Positions 35,537 through 43,993 of a stretch of 50,669 nt of DNA are shown one piece after another. The position numbers and the translations under genes are program-made. How positions within the stretch are numbered: the first letter of the stretch is position 1; the number at the start of each line of letters is the position of its first letter. The stretch spans positions 1 to 50,669 of the forward strand of contig JANYLA010000113.1 in NCBI GenBank assembly GCA_025361485.1. Direction: 5' to 3'. This DNA is from Bacteroidales bacterium. Lineage in GTDB: Bacteria; Bacteroidota; Bacteroidia; Bacteroidales; Tenuifilaceae. The notes beneath the pieces are model-generated. The model did no database searches. It was not told where the DNA came from and saw nothing but the letters and a program-made list of their open reading frames with translations.

Positions 35537-37849
35537 CTACTTACTAATATTGTTGGCAATTTTTATAATCTTATAAACCAATCCCTGTTCATCTATTAAT
35601 GGTGTGTATGTTTCATCAAAGGTGTACGAAATATCGTCGATGGTGAATTTATTTGTAACCCGCTTTAAAACACCATTACGGAGGTCATTCCAGAACTTAT
35701 CGTATTCCTTTTGCTGCTCAACATTAAACTCCATTTTATAGGAATGATGTGTTCCAACCAATTTCTCGCGAGGTGTGCGTAAAAGGTTTATGTAGGCATC
35801 GTTAATGTAAGTGATGTAACCGTTTGTATCGTACTCAATCAGAAACGATGCGTTGTTAATAGCATCAATATAGTTCTGCATCTCGCTCGTTTTTCGTGCG
35901 GCTTCCTCCTGAGTTGCCTGAAGCTCCTCCATATTTTGGCGCATCTCCTCCTCCTGTGCCGACATCTCCTCTGCTTGCTGTTGTGTTTTAGCTAGCAGCT
36001 GAGAGGTTCTTATGCTTGTTCGAACCGATGTTAGGGTGGATGCTATGCTTTGAGCTAACTTCTCGACAAACTCTATCTGATACTGTTCAATTTCTGTAAA
36101 AGAGGCAAGTTCCAATATTCCGAGCACTTTCTCTTCGATTAGCAACGGAACAATGAGTAAGCATCGAGGACGAGCTTCTCCGAGTCCTGAGGTTAATTCT
36201 ATGTAATTTTCAGGTATCTCTGTAAGATATATGGTTTGTTTTTCAAGAGCGCATGTTCCAACTAACCCTTCACCAAGCAAAATTTGCTTTTTAATAAACT
36301 TCTGGCGACTAAAGGCATAAGTAGCAAGAAGTTCAAAATGAATACTTTCAGTTTCATCATCGTTGTAAATAAATAAGCCTCCTTGATTGGCATTAATGTA
36401 TTGAACAACATTTTTGATAATCTCAGCCGATAATACATCAAGTTTATCGTTATTCTGTCTAAGAATATCACTGAATTTAGCTAACCCCTCATTGGTCCAC
36501 TGACGTTTATTATCTTCGATTTTACGAATATTATCTTCTATTTGAGCCGATTTAAGACTATCACGCATATGAATGAGGGATTTACCCAAAACATCTGCCT
36601 CGCTTAAAAGCACCAATTCAGTTTCTAAATTTCCTTGACCTATGTTGTAGGCAAAGTTTGATTTTTGGGTAAGTCCATCAATTGAAGTATTCAATGCGTC
36701 TGCCATTTGACCAATTTCATCGCTATGGCCATATTCCAACATAATATCATTACTAATATAACCCGATGCTATTTTCTTTAGAGATTTAGTAATGATTTTT
36801 ATAGGGGTTATAATATATGTTAGTGAAGAGAAGAAGATAAGAGATGAAAGAGCAAGCAACCCAATTATTCCAACTATAATTGAGATAATAAAATTATTAT
36901 TTGCCTCCTCAAGCATGCTTGATTTAGGCACAACAACGACTAAAGACCATGGTCGAACTGTTTTACCAACGATAATCGGATTAATAGTGAAATATGATGT
37001 GACCCCGTTTATATCATTATCAAAAAAGGTGGAAGATTCAGCATTCACGATTTTATCTGTGATTCCATTCCGGTTAAAAAGTGTTTCATAGACATCAGTT
37101 GATCTGGTGCCAATTTTATCAATATTAGGATGAGCAACGTATTGAAGATCATTTGCAATTAAAAACGCATAGCTCCCTTTAATGGGTCTAATCTGATTCA
37201 CAATTGGGTGATATCGATTAAGAGAGATATCAACACCAGTAACACCAATGAAAGTACCATTATCTATTATTGGTACTATAAGACTTGTCATAAGCTGCTG
37301 GTCTTTGACATTTCCAGAGTAGCTGTAGAAATATGGATTTTCTAAGCTTTCAACTTTATCACGTTTAATTCTGCCATACTCTAACGCATCGCCGGTTAAG
37401 TCTTTTAGCGAAGCGTTATGTTTTATTGTGCCATTTTCTCGCCAGTATTCACAAACGTATCTGCCATATTCTTTTTTATAATTAGGATCTATTTTGTTAA
37501 GCTCCCAGCTATCCCATATTGATATGAATTGTGAGTTTTCATTGATAATTGTCTCATACATCTTGGCAAATAGTTCTTTCCATTGCTTTTCGGGCATCGT
37601 TTTATACGTGAGAACTGCTTGAGATAAGGTTCTTATGGTAAATAGATCTTCTTCGAGTAAAAATTTGATATCCAATGCACTCTTCTCGGCATAAGTATTT
37701 GTCAAGGCAATCGCTTGATTCAGGGCATGTTTTTTTGAATTAAGGCTTATGTAACCTATGGCAATAGCATAAATGATAATAGAAGCACCGATTACTAGAA
37801 CTAAGATTTTTTTCTGAAGAGAAAATTGTCTAACGAAGATAAACTTCAT
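35537..37849 (-). CDS. Second Cache-HAMP-GAF-coiled coil-PAS sensor protein without an output domain
   Basis: 770 residues with the same plan as the protein at 26824-29166: TM1 (about 13-33), a periplasmic Cache-type domain, TM2 (about 320-345), HAMP, GAF (about 470-605), a coiled coil containing AEEMSAQEEEMRQNMEEL near residue 621, and a C-terminal PAS domain ending in VYKIIKIANNISK. The periplasmic domain differs most from its paralogue, so the two probably sense different ligands and share an output partner. No catalytic output domain is present. It follows the USP gene on the same strand, but a terminator lies between them, so they are probably separate units. Confidence 0.82.
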   Translation of the reverse strand: MKFIFVRQFSLQKKILVLVIGASIIIYAIAIGYISLNSKKHALNQAIALTNTYAEKSALDIKFLLEEDLFTIRTLSQAVLTYKTMPEKQWKELFAKMYETIINENSQFISIWDSWELNKIDPNYKKEYGRYVCEYWRENGTIKHNASLKDLTGDALEYGRIKRDKVESLENPYFYSYSGNVKDQQLMTSLIVPIIDNGTFIGVTGVDISLNRYHPIVNQIRPIKGSYAFLIANDLQYVAHPNIDKIGTRSTDVYETLFNRNGITDKIVNAESSTFFDNDINGVTSYFTINPIIVGKTVRPWSLVVVVPKSSMLEEANNNFIISIIVGIIGLLALSSLIFFSSLTYIITPIKIITKSLKKIASGYISNDIMLEYGHSDEIGQMADALNTSIDGLTQKSNFAYNIGQGNLETELVLLSEADVLGKSLIHMRDSLKSAQIEDNIRKIEDNKRQWTNEGLAKFSDILRQNNDKLDVLSAEIIKNVVQYINANQGGLFIYNDDETESIHFELLATYAFSRQKFIKKQILLGEGLVGTCALEKQTIYLTEIPENYIELTSGLGEARPRCLLIVPLLIEEKVLGILELASFTEIEQYQIEFVEKLAQSIASTLTSVRTSIRTSQLLAKTQQQAEEMSAQEEEMRQNMEELQATQEEAARKTSEMQNYIDAINNASFLIEYDTNGYITYINDAYINLLRTPREKLVGTHHSYKMEFNVEQQKEYDKFWNDLRNGVLKRVTNKFTIDDISYTFDETYTPLIDEQGLVYKIIKIANNISK

Positions 37850-37869
37850 ACAAAATGTGTTTAGAAGTT

Positions 37870-37895
37870 AAAAAAAAAGCATCTCGGAGGATGCT
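37870..37895 (-). terminator. Terminator of the cyclase-USP unit
   Basis: AGCATC (37878-37883) pairs with GATGCT (37890-37895) around a 6-nt loop. Read on the minus strand it runs into nine T residues. It lies between the USP stop and the sensor gene start. Confidence 0.8.
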
Positions 37896-37942
37896 GTTGG
37901 ATAAAACTTTATCCTTAAAAGGAAACATTAATCCTCGAAAAA

Positions 37943-38788
37943 TTAATTGAAACTCTGATATTTACGAGTTCTTGGGTTAACGCACATTACAGGTACTGTT
38001 GTTGTTCCTTGCTTGTTGCCCGGAACATACACATCGTACTTGTCGGCCATTATCAGGATGAGATCAGAGTCTATATTCTGAGCAAATTTGAATACTTCAT
38101 CACGAAAATCGCTTTTCTTCTTTGCTGTTTTAATCCCGTAAATAATCTTATTACCATCAAGCATCTTTTTAGTAAAGTAGATGTTGTTGGCCATGTGTTT
38201 CTTTTTTCCTTCGTCGTAAATAAATGGCTTAATAAGGTTGATATTACATTTATAGTATTTCGAAAGGTAAATTATCCAATGTACGGTTTCCTTATACTTC
38301 CTGTCGTGATCTAGCGGTACAACAATTTCAATGTAATGGCTGTGAGCTGGAGGTCCGTCAATAATAATAAAGGGTACGTTAAAATTCTTAATCACCATAT
38401 TCTTAAGGAAGTTTGGTGCTTGATAAGCGTTTTTTCCGTAGTTGTAAATTTTAGATGATACTACAAGATTAATATCTAAATCTCCTGTAGTAATAAGATC
38501 TTTAACAATTTTACGAGGGTACCCTTCAAGAACTAGTGTTTGTGGTCTAAAGTTGTATTTTGTATAAATATCTTCAACAACTGCTTCTAACTTCTTCCTT
38601 GCATCGTGAATTTCCTTTTGACTACCCTTTTGGTTAAGATATTGATATATAAGAGTGCGGGGTAGGATATGCAAAAGCATAATTTCGTTTTCAGCAGTAG
38701 CAGCTAACTGAATTGCATGGAGCAACGCATTATTAGAGCCTTCTGTGAAGTCCCATGGAACAAGTACTACCTTCTTAACACCATCCAT
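37943..38788 (-). CDS. Tandem-domain universal stress protein, degenerate nucleotide motif
   Basis: 281 residues made of two USP-like domains. The first starts with KKVVLVPWDFTEGSNNALLHA, the usual beta1-alpha1 block. The ATP-binding signature GxxGx9GS/T expected near the end of the first domain is missing; the region reads SSKIYNYGKNAYQAPNFLKN. The second domain (about 150-281, IEIVVPLDHDRKYKETVHWI) is more divergent. It is encoded 89 nt downstream of the cyclase-HD sensor on the same strand, with a terminator after it, so the two form a unit. A paralogue lies on the other side of the cyclase gene. Some USPs bind cAMP, which makes this placement suggestive. Confidence 0.8.
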   Translation of the reverse strand: MDGVKKVVLVPWDFTEGSNNALLHAIQLAATAENEIMLLHILPRTLIYQYLNQKGSQKEIHDARKKLEAVVEDIYTKYNFRPQTLVLEGYPRKIVKDLITTGDLDINLVVSSKIYNYGKNAYQAPNFLKNMVIKNFNVPFIIIDGPPAHSHYIEIVVPLDHDRKYKETVHWIIYLSKYYKCNINLIKPFIYDEGKKKHMANNIYFTKKMLDGNKIIYGIKTAKKKSDFRDEVFKFAQNIDSDLILIMADKYDVYVPGNKQGTTTVPVMCVNPRTRKYQSFN

Positions 38789-38877
38789 AAGGAAAAGTTT
38801 ATTTAGGGATACTGCACTTAAAAATTAGTGTTAAATGTAACAAAAATAATTCAAAAGCGAGAAATTGCAAGGGAAAT

Positions 38878-41800
38878 TTATAATTTATTTTTCTCAATCC
38901 AATTTTTAATGTTCTCGAGCTGGCTGTTTTTATTGACATTTCGGAGCCTTCGTGCTGTATTTGTAAAATACTGATGTTTTTCAATAAATTTGATTTGAAG
39001 CTCATTCCAATCCTGTATAGTACCAATTCGACCATGTTCATGCAGCTCTTTATAGAGCATATTTGACACTGGAATAAAATCGGTTCGTCCGAGATAATCC
39101 AAATCGGCATCGCACATTATTGCTTCCAGTAAATTTTTTGGCTTAGGAGGAAGTTTTGTTATCATTATTAAATTCGATATTATTTCAATCTGTCTTTCGG
39201 AGTACTGGTATTCAGGGAGAATTTCCCTTGCCAGTTTTACCCCCATTTCCTCATGCGTATCGTAGTCGATAAGATGTCCTGCATCATGGAAAAGCGCGGC
39301 AGTTTGTAGCAATAGCTGCTCTTCCTGACTAACATCTTCCGATCTACCGATCAGCTCAACTTGAGTGTAAACGTCAACGGTATGCTTTAAATTGTGATAG
39401 TATAAATTTTGCGGAAGCCCTTTTTCTAATTTTTCAAGGATGAACTCCTCTAAATCCCCGAATCGTAAGAATTGAAGTTGAACTTGGAACTCGTTGTTGG
39501 GTCTGTATAAATCTAGGTTATTAGAAAGTGCCGGTTTAATGCCATCGACAAAATACATCTCAATATCACCTTTATTCTTGATTGGCATTTTACCTCGGTA
39601 GGTGCAAATAAAGTAATCCTGAACAAAAATATGGGTATTTCCTGAGATGTTAATCCTTCCTACCTCGCCTGACGACTCCATACGGCTTGCCGTGTTTACC
39701 GTTGTTCCCCATATATCATACGATAGTTTGTTTCGACCTACTACTCCTGCAATTACGGGTCCTGTATCGATGCCAATTCGTAGGTCCCAGATATCCTGAC
39801 CCGGATTGTGCTCAAGGTTAATTTCACGCATGAAGGATAGCATTTCAAGCGCTGCAAGCACTACTTCAACTGGATTCGTTCTGTTTTTATGGGGTATTCC
39901 TCCGGCGCACATGTATGCATCGCCAATGGTTTTAATCTTCTCTATTCGGTATTTATCCACTACAGAGTCGAAGTAAAGGAAGAATTTATCGAGCTGGTCG
40001 ATTAGATTTTCAGGATTTAGCTCATCGGTTATTTTTGTGAATCCTTGAATATCTGAGAATAGTACGGTTGCCATGTTGAACTTCTGCGTGAGTACTTTTC
40101 CGGTTTCTTTTAGCTCGGCTGCGGTTTCTCTTGGTAAAACTCTTGCAAGTAAATTATCAGTTTTTTCTTTCTCTTTAACCAGTTCGTCGGTTCGTCGGTT
40201 GATAATGCTTTCGAGCTTAAAGCGCTCACGAGAAAAATAAAAGATTCGCCAACGGAAAATGGTATATATTATCAATAAAACAAGGATAATAAATGCGATA
40301 AGCGAAGATCGAGTTTGAATGAAATTTGGGGTTACTGTGATGTTTACTTTTAATTCGGCCGATTCAATTCCGATAGCATCCCGTGCTTTAAAGGTATACG
40401 AATGATTTCCAGGCTTCAACCTATCAAACAGTATTGTTGAAATGGGCGTCCTTTCCGACCATTTTAAATCATTATTATCGGGTTTAAATGAGTATGATAA
40501 ATTATTCCAACCAGTTGTTCCAATTCCGCTTAGGTTGATCTCCGCTGAACGACCCTGCTTTATTCTAATATGGTTTGTTTGGGAGTAAATATTGCTTAGA
40601 ATGGTTGAGACACCATTATTATTTGTGCATGCAGAAAAGAGTATTAAACTAGGTTGATGGGCTTTAATGCGTTTTAAGTATTCAATAGATATTTTTATTA
40701 AACCACTATTGGTTGATAACCATGCAGTAGAATCAGAATCAAGGTAAACCTCATTCACTTGAAAGGAGTTTTCAATAGCGAAATCTGCATAATTATGAAT
40801 GCGATTAAAGACAAATGCTTGAAAATTTGGATGAATACTGCTGAAAATGCCGGTAATGGGTTGATTTGAAAATGTTTTTCCAATTTTTGATCGGTATCCG
40901 GTCTTATTCTTAATTACTATCCTTTCGTTTACAAGGCTTAGAGTATCTCCATTAATAAAAAACTGAGGGCTAAATATTTTCGATTCAATAGGGTTTTCCT
41001 CGGAAAATTTATCGAATTCAGCATTGGTGGTAAACCATTTATCGGTTGATGTATTTAAAAGTAATGTACTATCGGTAGAATAGAAATTGGTGAAGAGGAG
41101 GTTATTATTAATAGATAGTTTTTTTAGAGAAAACGGACGATCTAAGGTTGTGTAATAGACTCCTTGTGAGTTCAGAAATAATGCTTTAGGTTGCTTTGAG
41201 TCAACGATGCACGATTTTTGAAATTCTCCCATTTCAGGAGTAATTCTAACAACTCGATTATCTGAAATATGAAAAAGACCATTTGTGTTTATCGCAAATA
41301 GGTTGTTATTATGTAAGTAGAGGTCTGTAAAGCTACCTTTCTGAAGGATTGTAAAGGAATTGCATCTTGCTAAATCGCTTGCAACATATAGCGCGAATGA
41401 TGTTGCAATAAAAAGTTTTTTATCTAAAACTATTGTCGAGCGTACAGTTCCTTTTAGATTACTGTTGGCGTTGAAAATTTCAACCATTAATGGGTTGATG
41501 AATCGAAAGATTTGAGTGGAGGTTATTGCAAAAAAGTTGATGTCGTCAGATGAGCAAATATTTATAGGCATTTCAGAATTATTATCTCCAAAAGCGGAAA
41601 TGTTCTTGATTGGTTTTCCTTGATTATTAAACATTAGCAAGCGGTTGCTTGATGTTGAAATAAAGAAGTAAGAACCGGCAGTCGAAATCTTTGTAATCAC
41701 CTCATCAGTATTTATGTAGTGACGAATTTCGTTAAAAATGTTATCCTTATTTCCCTTTATACAGTAGAAGCCTTTCTCAATTGAATGAAAAGTAAGGCCG

Positions 41801-42336
41801 TTTGAGGTTGAATAAATAGTGATTTCTTGTTTTGAAGAATCCATCGCAACTGCCTTATCAATGTACTTCCATAGTTTTGAACCTGTTGAAAAATTGATGT
41901 TCTTGGAATCGTCAAAGCCGATACTTGTGATTTGATACTTAAAATGATTTACTACAGGGTCAATCAATTGATTTGCATCGTATCCACCTGATGTGTTTTG
42001 CGTTAATAATGCAAGATAATTATATCCTGCAATTACTATTTTTTCACTTCCATCGTAGGCAACTACTGGTTTGCCGGTTACCTTAATCTGTTGATAATTT
42101 ACTCCATCATAAATAAACACATCATGATCGTTTGTAATAAAAAGCCTATTACCTTTATCGGCTAGAATAGAAGTATAGTAACAAGGAGTGGCTAACGGAA
42201 TTTTTGGAATCTCGAAAAATAAAGGTTGTGCAAAGCCAATTGAAGAATCATTAAAGCCGATAGGTTTAGTCGTATTTGCTATAGAACATAGCAAAAAAAA
42301 GGGGAATGAATATTTAAAAAATCTCGAAAAATTCAT
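38878..42336 (-). CDS. Propeller-sensor adenylate cyclase fused to a phosphodiesterase-like HD domain
   Basis: 1152 residues. A signal sequence or first TM is at 1-21. A large periplasmic beta-propeller-like region follows to about 590, then a Y_Y_Y-type domain (about 590-665), TM (about 675-697), a short coiled coil, and a class III cyclase (about 755-925). Metal aspartates D762 and D806, the adenine-selecting pair K802 and D874, and transition-state N881 and R885 are all present with mammalian spacing, so it should make cAMP. The C-terminal HD domain (about 965-1130) has YHNxxH (980-985), H1017-D1018-xx-H1021 and D1076. The YHNxxHxxDV block recalls class I cyclic-nucleotide phosphodiesterases. 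The protein may therefore both make and hydrolyse cAMP. It forms a unit with the USP gene downstream. Confidence 0.85.
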   Translation of the reverse strand: MNFSRFFKYSFPFFLLCSIANTTKPIGFNDSSIGFAQPLFFEIPKIPLATPCYYTSILADKGNRLFITNDHDVFIYDGVNYQQIKVTGKPVVAYDGSEKIVIAGYNYLALLTQNTSGGYDANQLIDPVVNHFKYQITSIGFDDSKNINFSTGSKLWKYIDKAVAMDSSKQEITIYSTSNGLTFHSIEKGFYCIKGNKDNIFNEIRHYINTDEVITKISTAGSYFFISTSSNRLLMFNNQGKPIKNISAFGDNNSEMPINICSSDDINFFAITSTQIFRFINPLMVEIFNANSNLKGTVRSTIVLDKKLFIATSFALYVASDLARCNSFTILQKGSFTDLYLHNNNLFAINTNGLFHISDNRVVRITPEMGEFQKSCIVDSKQPKALFLNSQGVYYTTLDRPFSLKKLSINNNLLFTNFYSTDSTLLLNTSTDKWFTTNAEFDKFSEENPIESKIFSPQFFINGDTLSLVNERIVIKNKTGYRSKIGKTFSNQPITGIFSSIHPNFQAFVFNRIHNYADFAIENSFQVNEVYLDSDSTAWLSTNSGLIKISIEYLKRIKAHQPSLILFSACTNNNGVSTILSNIYSQTNHIRIKQGRSAEINLSGIGTTGWNNLSYSFKPDNNDLKWSERTPISTILFDRLKPGNHSYTFKARDAIGIESAELKVNITVTPNFIQTRSSLIAFIILVLLIIYTIFRWRIFYFSRERFKLESIINRRTDELVKEKEKTDNLLARVLPRETAAELKETGKVLTQKFNMATVLFSDIQGFTKITDELNPENLIDQLDKFFLYFDSVVDKYRIEKIKTIGDAYMCAGGIPHKNRTNPVEVVLAALEMLSFMREINLEHNPGQDIWDLRIGIDTGPVIAGVVGRNKLSYDIWGTTVNTASRMESSGEVGRINISGNTHIFVQDYFICTYRGKMPIKNKGDIEMYFVDGIKPALSNNLDLYRPNNEFQVQLQFLRFGDLEEFILEKLEKGLPQNLYYHNLKHTVDVYTQVELIGRSEDVSQEEQLLLQTAALFHDAGHLIDYDTHEEMGVKLAREILPEYQYSERQIEIISNLIMITKLPPKPKNLLEAIMCDADLDYLGRTDFIPVSNMLYKELHEHGRIGTIQDWNELQIKFIEKHQYFTNTARRLRNVNKNSQLENIKNWIEKNKL

Positions 42337-42521
42337 ACATTAGACCAATTTTCAGCTCAATGTTATTCAGAAGAAAATCTAAATATCAGAAAAAAAAGGT
42401 TTAATCAAAACAATTTATTAAACCATAATTATTTCTTTTAAACATCGGGTTGGCTAACAGATTTATAAAGTGGGCGTTAGAAGTAACTTATAATACGTTT
42501 TAGATAAAAAGTAATATATCA

Positions 42522-43319
42522 ATGAATAGCTCGAAGAAAACAATATTAGTCCCTACAGACTTTACAGAGGTTGCCGATTATGCATTACAGCATGCAGTTC
42601 GCGTTTCATCGGTGGTTGGCGAAAATATAACCTTATTACATATAGTTGATAGTACAGAAAAAATTGCCGAAGCAAAGGAGCGAATGGATCGATTAGCACA
42701 GGAATCGAATGATAAATACAAAATCCTTCCCTCAACTATTGTCATCCAAGGAGATATTTTTGTTGATATTGCTAGGTTTGCAACAGAGTTAAACTCAAGC
42801 ATGGTGATCATGGGTTCGCATCGTATAAAAAGCGAATCAACCCTGAACGATTCCATTGCGCTTAGGGTTATTACCAGTTCTAAAGTTCCATTTATAACAA
42901 TTCAAGAGCCGCCTATTAATAGACGTTACGATGAAATCATCTTTCCAGTTGATTTTACAGCAGAGAACGTCGAAAAGCATAGCTGGATTTCATACTTCTG
43001 CGATTACTATGTCTCGAGGTTTCATCTGATAAAGCCAAATGTTACCGATCCCAAACTGCTTGCAAAGGTTGATATGAATATGGCTTCGGCTCGTCGGTAT
43101 CTCGACGAGAAAGGCGCTCGATACTATGTTTATACCGTTATGGGAAATAAGCCTTACGCAGAGGAAGTTCTTGAGATTGCGGCCAATATCAGAGCCGATC
43201 TTATCGTAATTATGACTACGAAAGTTGGCAATAAATCAACTTATATCGTTGAACCCCACGAGCAGTATATTATCTCCAATGCTAGTTATATTCCTGTTAT
43301 GAGCATTAATCCCCTATAA
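42522..43319 (+). CDS. Tandem-domain universal stress protein, paralogue of the USP at 37943-38788
   Basis: 265 residues with two USP domains. The first begins KKTILVPTDFTEVADYALQHA. The phosphate-binding GxxGx9GS/T motif is degenerate (GSHRIKSESTLNDSIALRVI). The second domain starts near residue 138 with YDEIIFPVDFTAENVEKHSW. It is transcribed divergently from the cyclase-HD gene across a 185-nt gap and is followed 12 nt later by rdgB, so it probably leads that operon. Flanking of the cyclase by two USPs of the same architecture suggests local duplication or a functional set. Confidence 0.82.
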   Translation: MNSSKKTILVPTDFTEVADYALQHAVRVSSVVGENITLLHIVDSTEKIAEAKERMDRLAQESNDKYKILPSTIVIQGDIFVDIARFATELNSSMVIMGSHRIKSESTLNDSIALRVITSSKVPFITIQEPPINRRYDEIIFPVDFTAENVEKHSWISYFCDYYVSRFHLIKPNVTDPKLLAKVDMNMASARRYLDEKGARYYVYTVMGNKPYAEEVLEIAANIRADLIVIMTTKVGNKSTYIVEPHEQYIISNASYIPVMSINPL

Positions 43320-43331
43320 TAAATCGATTCG

Positions 43332-43922
43332 ATGCTTCAACCATTTCGCGAGTTAGTTTTTGCAACCAACAATGCTCATAAATTGTTTGAGGTTCAGCAT
43401 CTACTCGGTGATTCCTTCAAACTACTCTCGTTACAAGACATTAATCTTATTGAAGAAATTCCTGAAGATTATGATACCTTAGAAAAGAATGCATTGCAGA
43501 AAGCTTGGCATATATATAACAGAACAAATCGTAGCTGCTTTGCCGATGATACGGGTCTTGAGGTTGAAGCCCTTGATGGCAGGCCTGGCGTCTACTCTGC
43601 TCGATATGGTGGCGAGCACAGGAACTCCAAAGACAATATCATTAAGCTCTTAAATGAGCTGCAAGGTGTTAATAATCGGAAGGCTCGGTTTAGAACAGTT
43701 ATTGCCCTAATTTTAGATGGAAAAGATTTCCTATTCGAAGGTATTGTTAATGGAAAAATAGTTGATTCAGAGCGCGGAGTAGATGGATTTGGATACGATC
43801 CAGTTTTTCAGCCCGATGGTTATGCCATAACCTTTGCTGAAATGGCTATTGATCAAAAGAATCAGATTAGCCACAGGGCCAGAGCGGTTAATTGCTTGGT
43901 TGATTTTTTAAGAAAACATTAA
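43332..43922 (+). CDS. rdgB: Non-canonical purine NTP pyrophosphatase (XTP/dITP diphosphatase)
   Basis: A 196-residue HAM1/RdgB-family enzyme that removes ITP, dITP and XTP from the nucleotide pool. Typical blocks are [17 protein letters not shown] at the start, [27 protein letters not shown] (in part), GFGYDPVF and the C-terminal ISHRARAV. Length is normal and all active-site positions appear present. It lies 12 nt after the USP gene and 71 nt before porZ on the same strand. Confidence 0.95.
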   Translation: MLQPFRELVFATNNAHKLFEVQHLLGDSFKLLSLQDINLIEEIPEDYDTLEKNALQKAWHIYNRTNRSCFADDTGLEVEALDGRPGVYSARYGGEHRNSKDNIIKLLNELQGVNNRKARFRTVIALILDGKDFLFEGIVNGKIVDSERGVDGFGYDPVFQPDGYAITFAEMAIDQKNQISHRARAVNCLVDFLRKH

Positions 43923-43993
43923 ATTATCCCCATTTCCCTATAATAATTACTCCAATTCGCTAGTTTAAGGGTTACATTCTAAAATCACTATTG

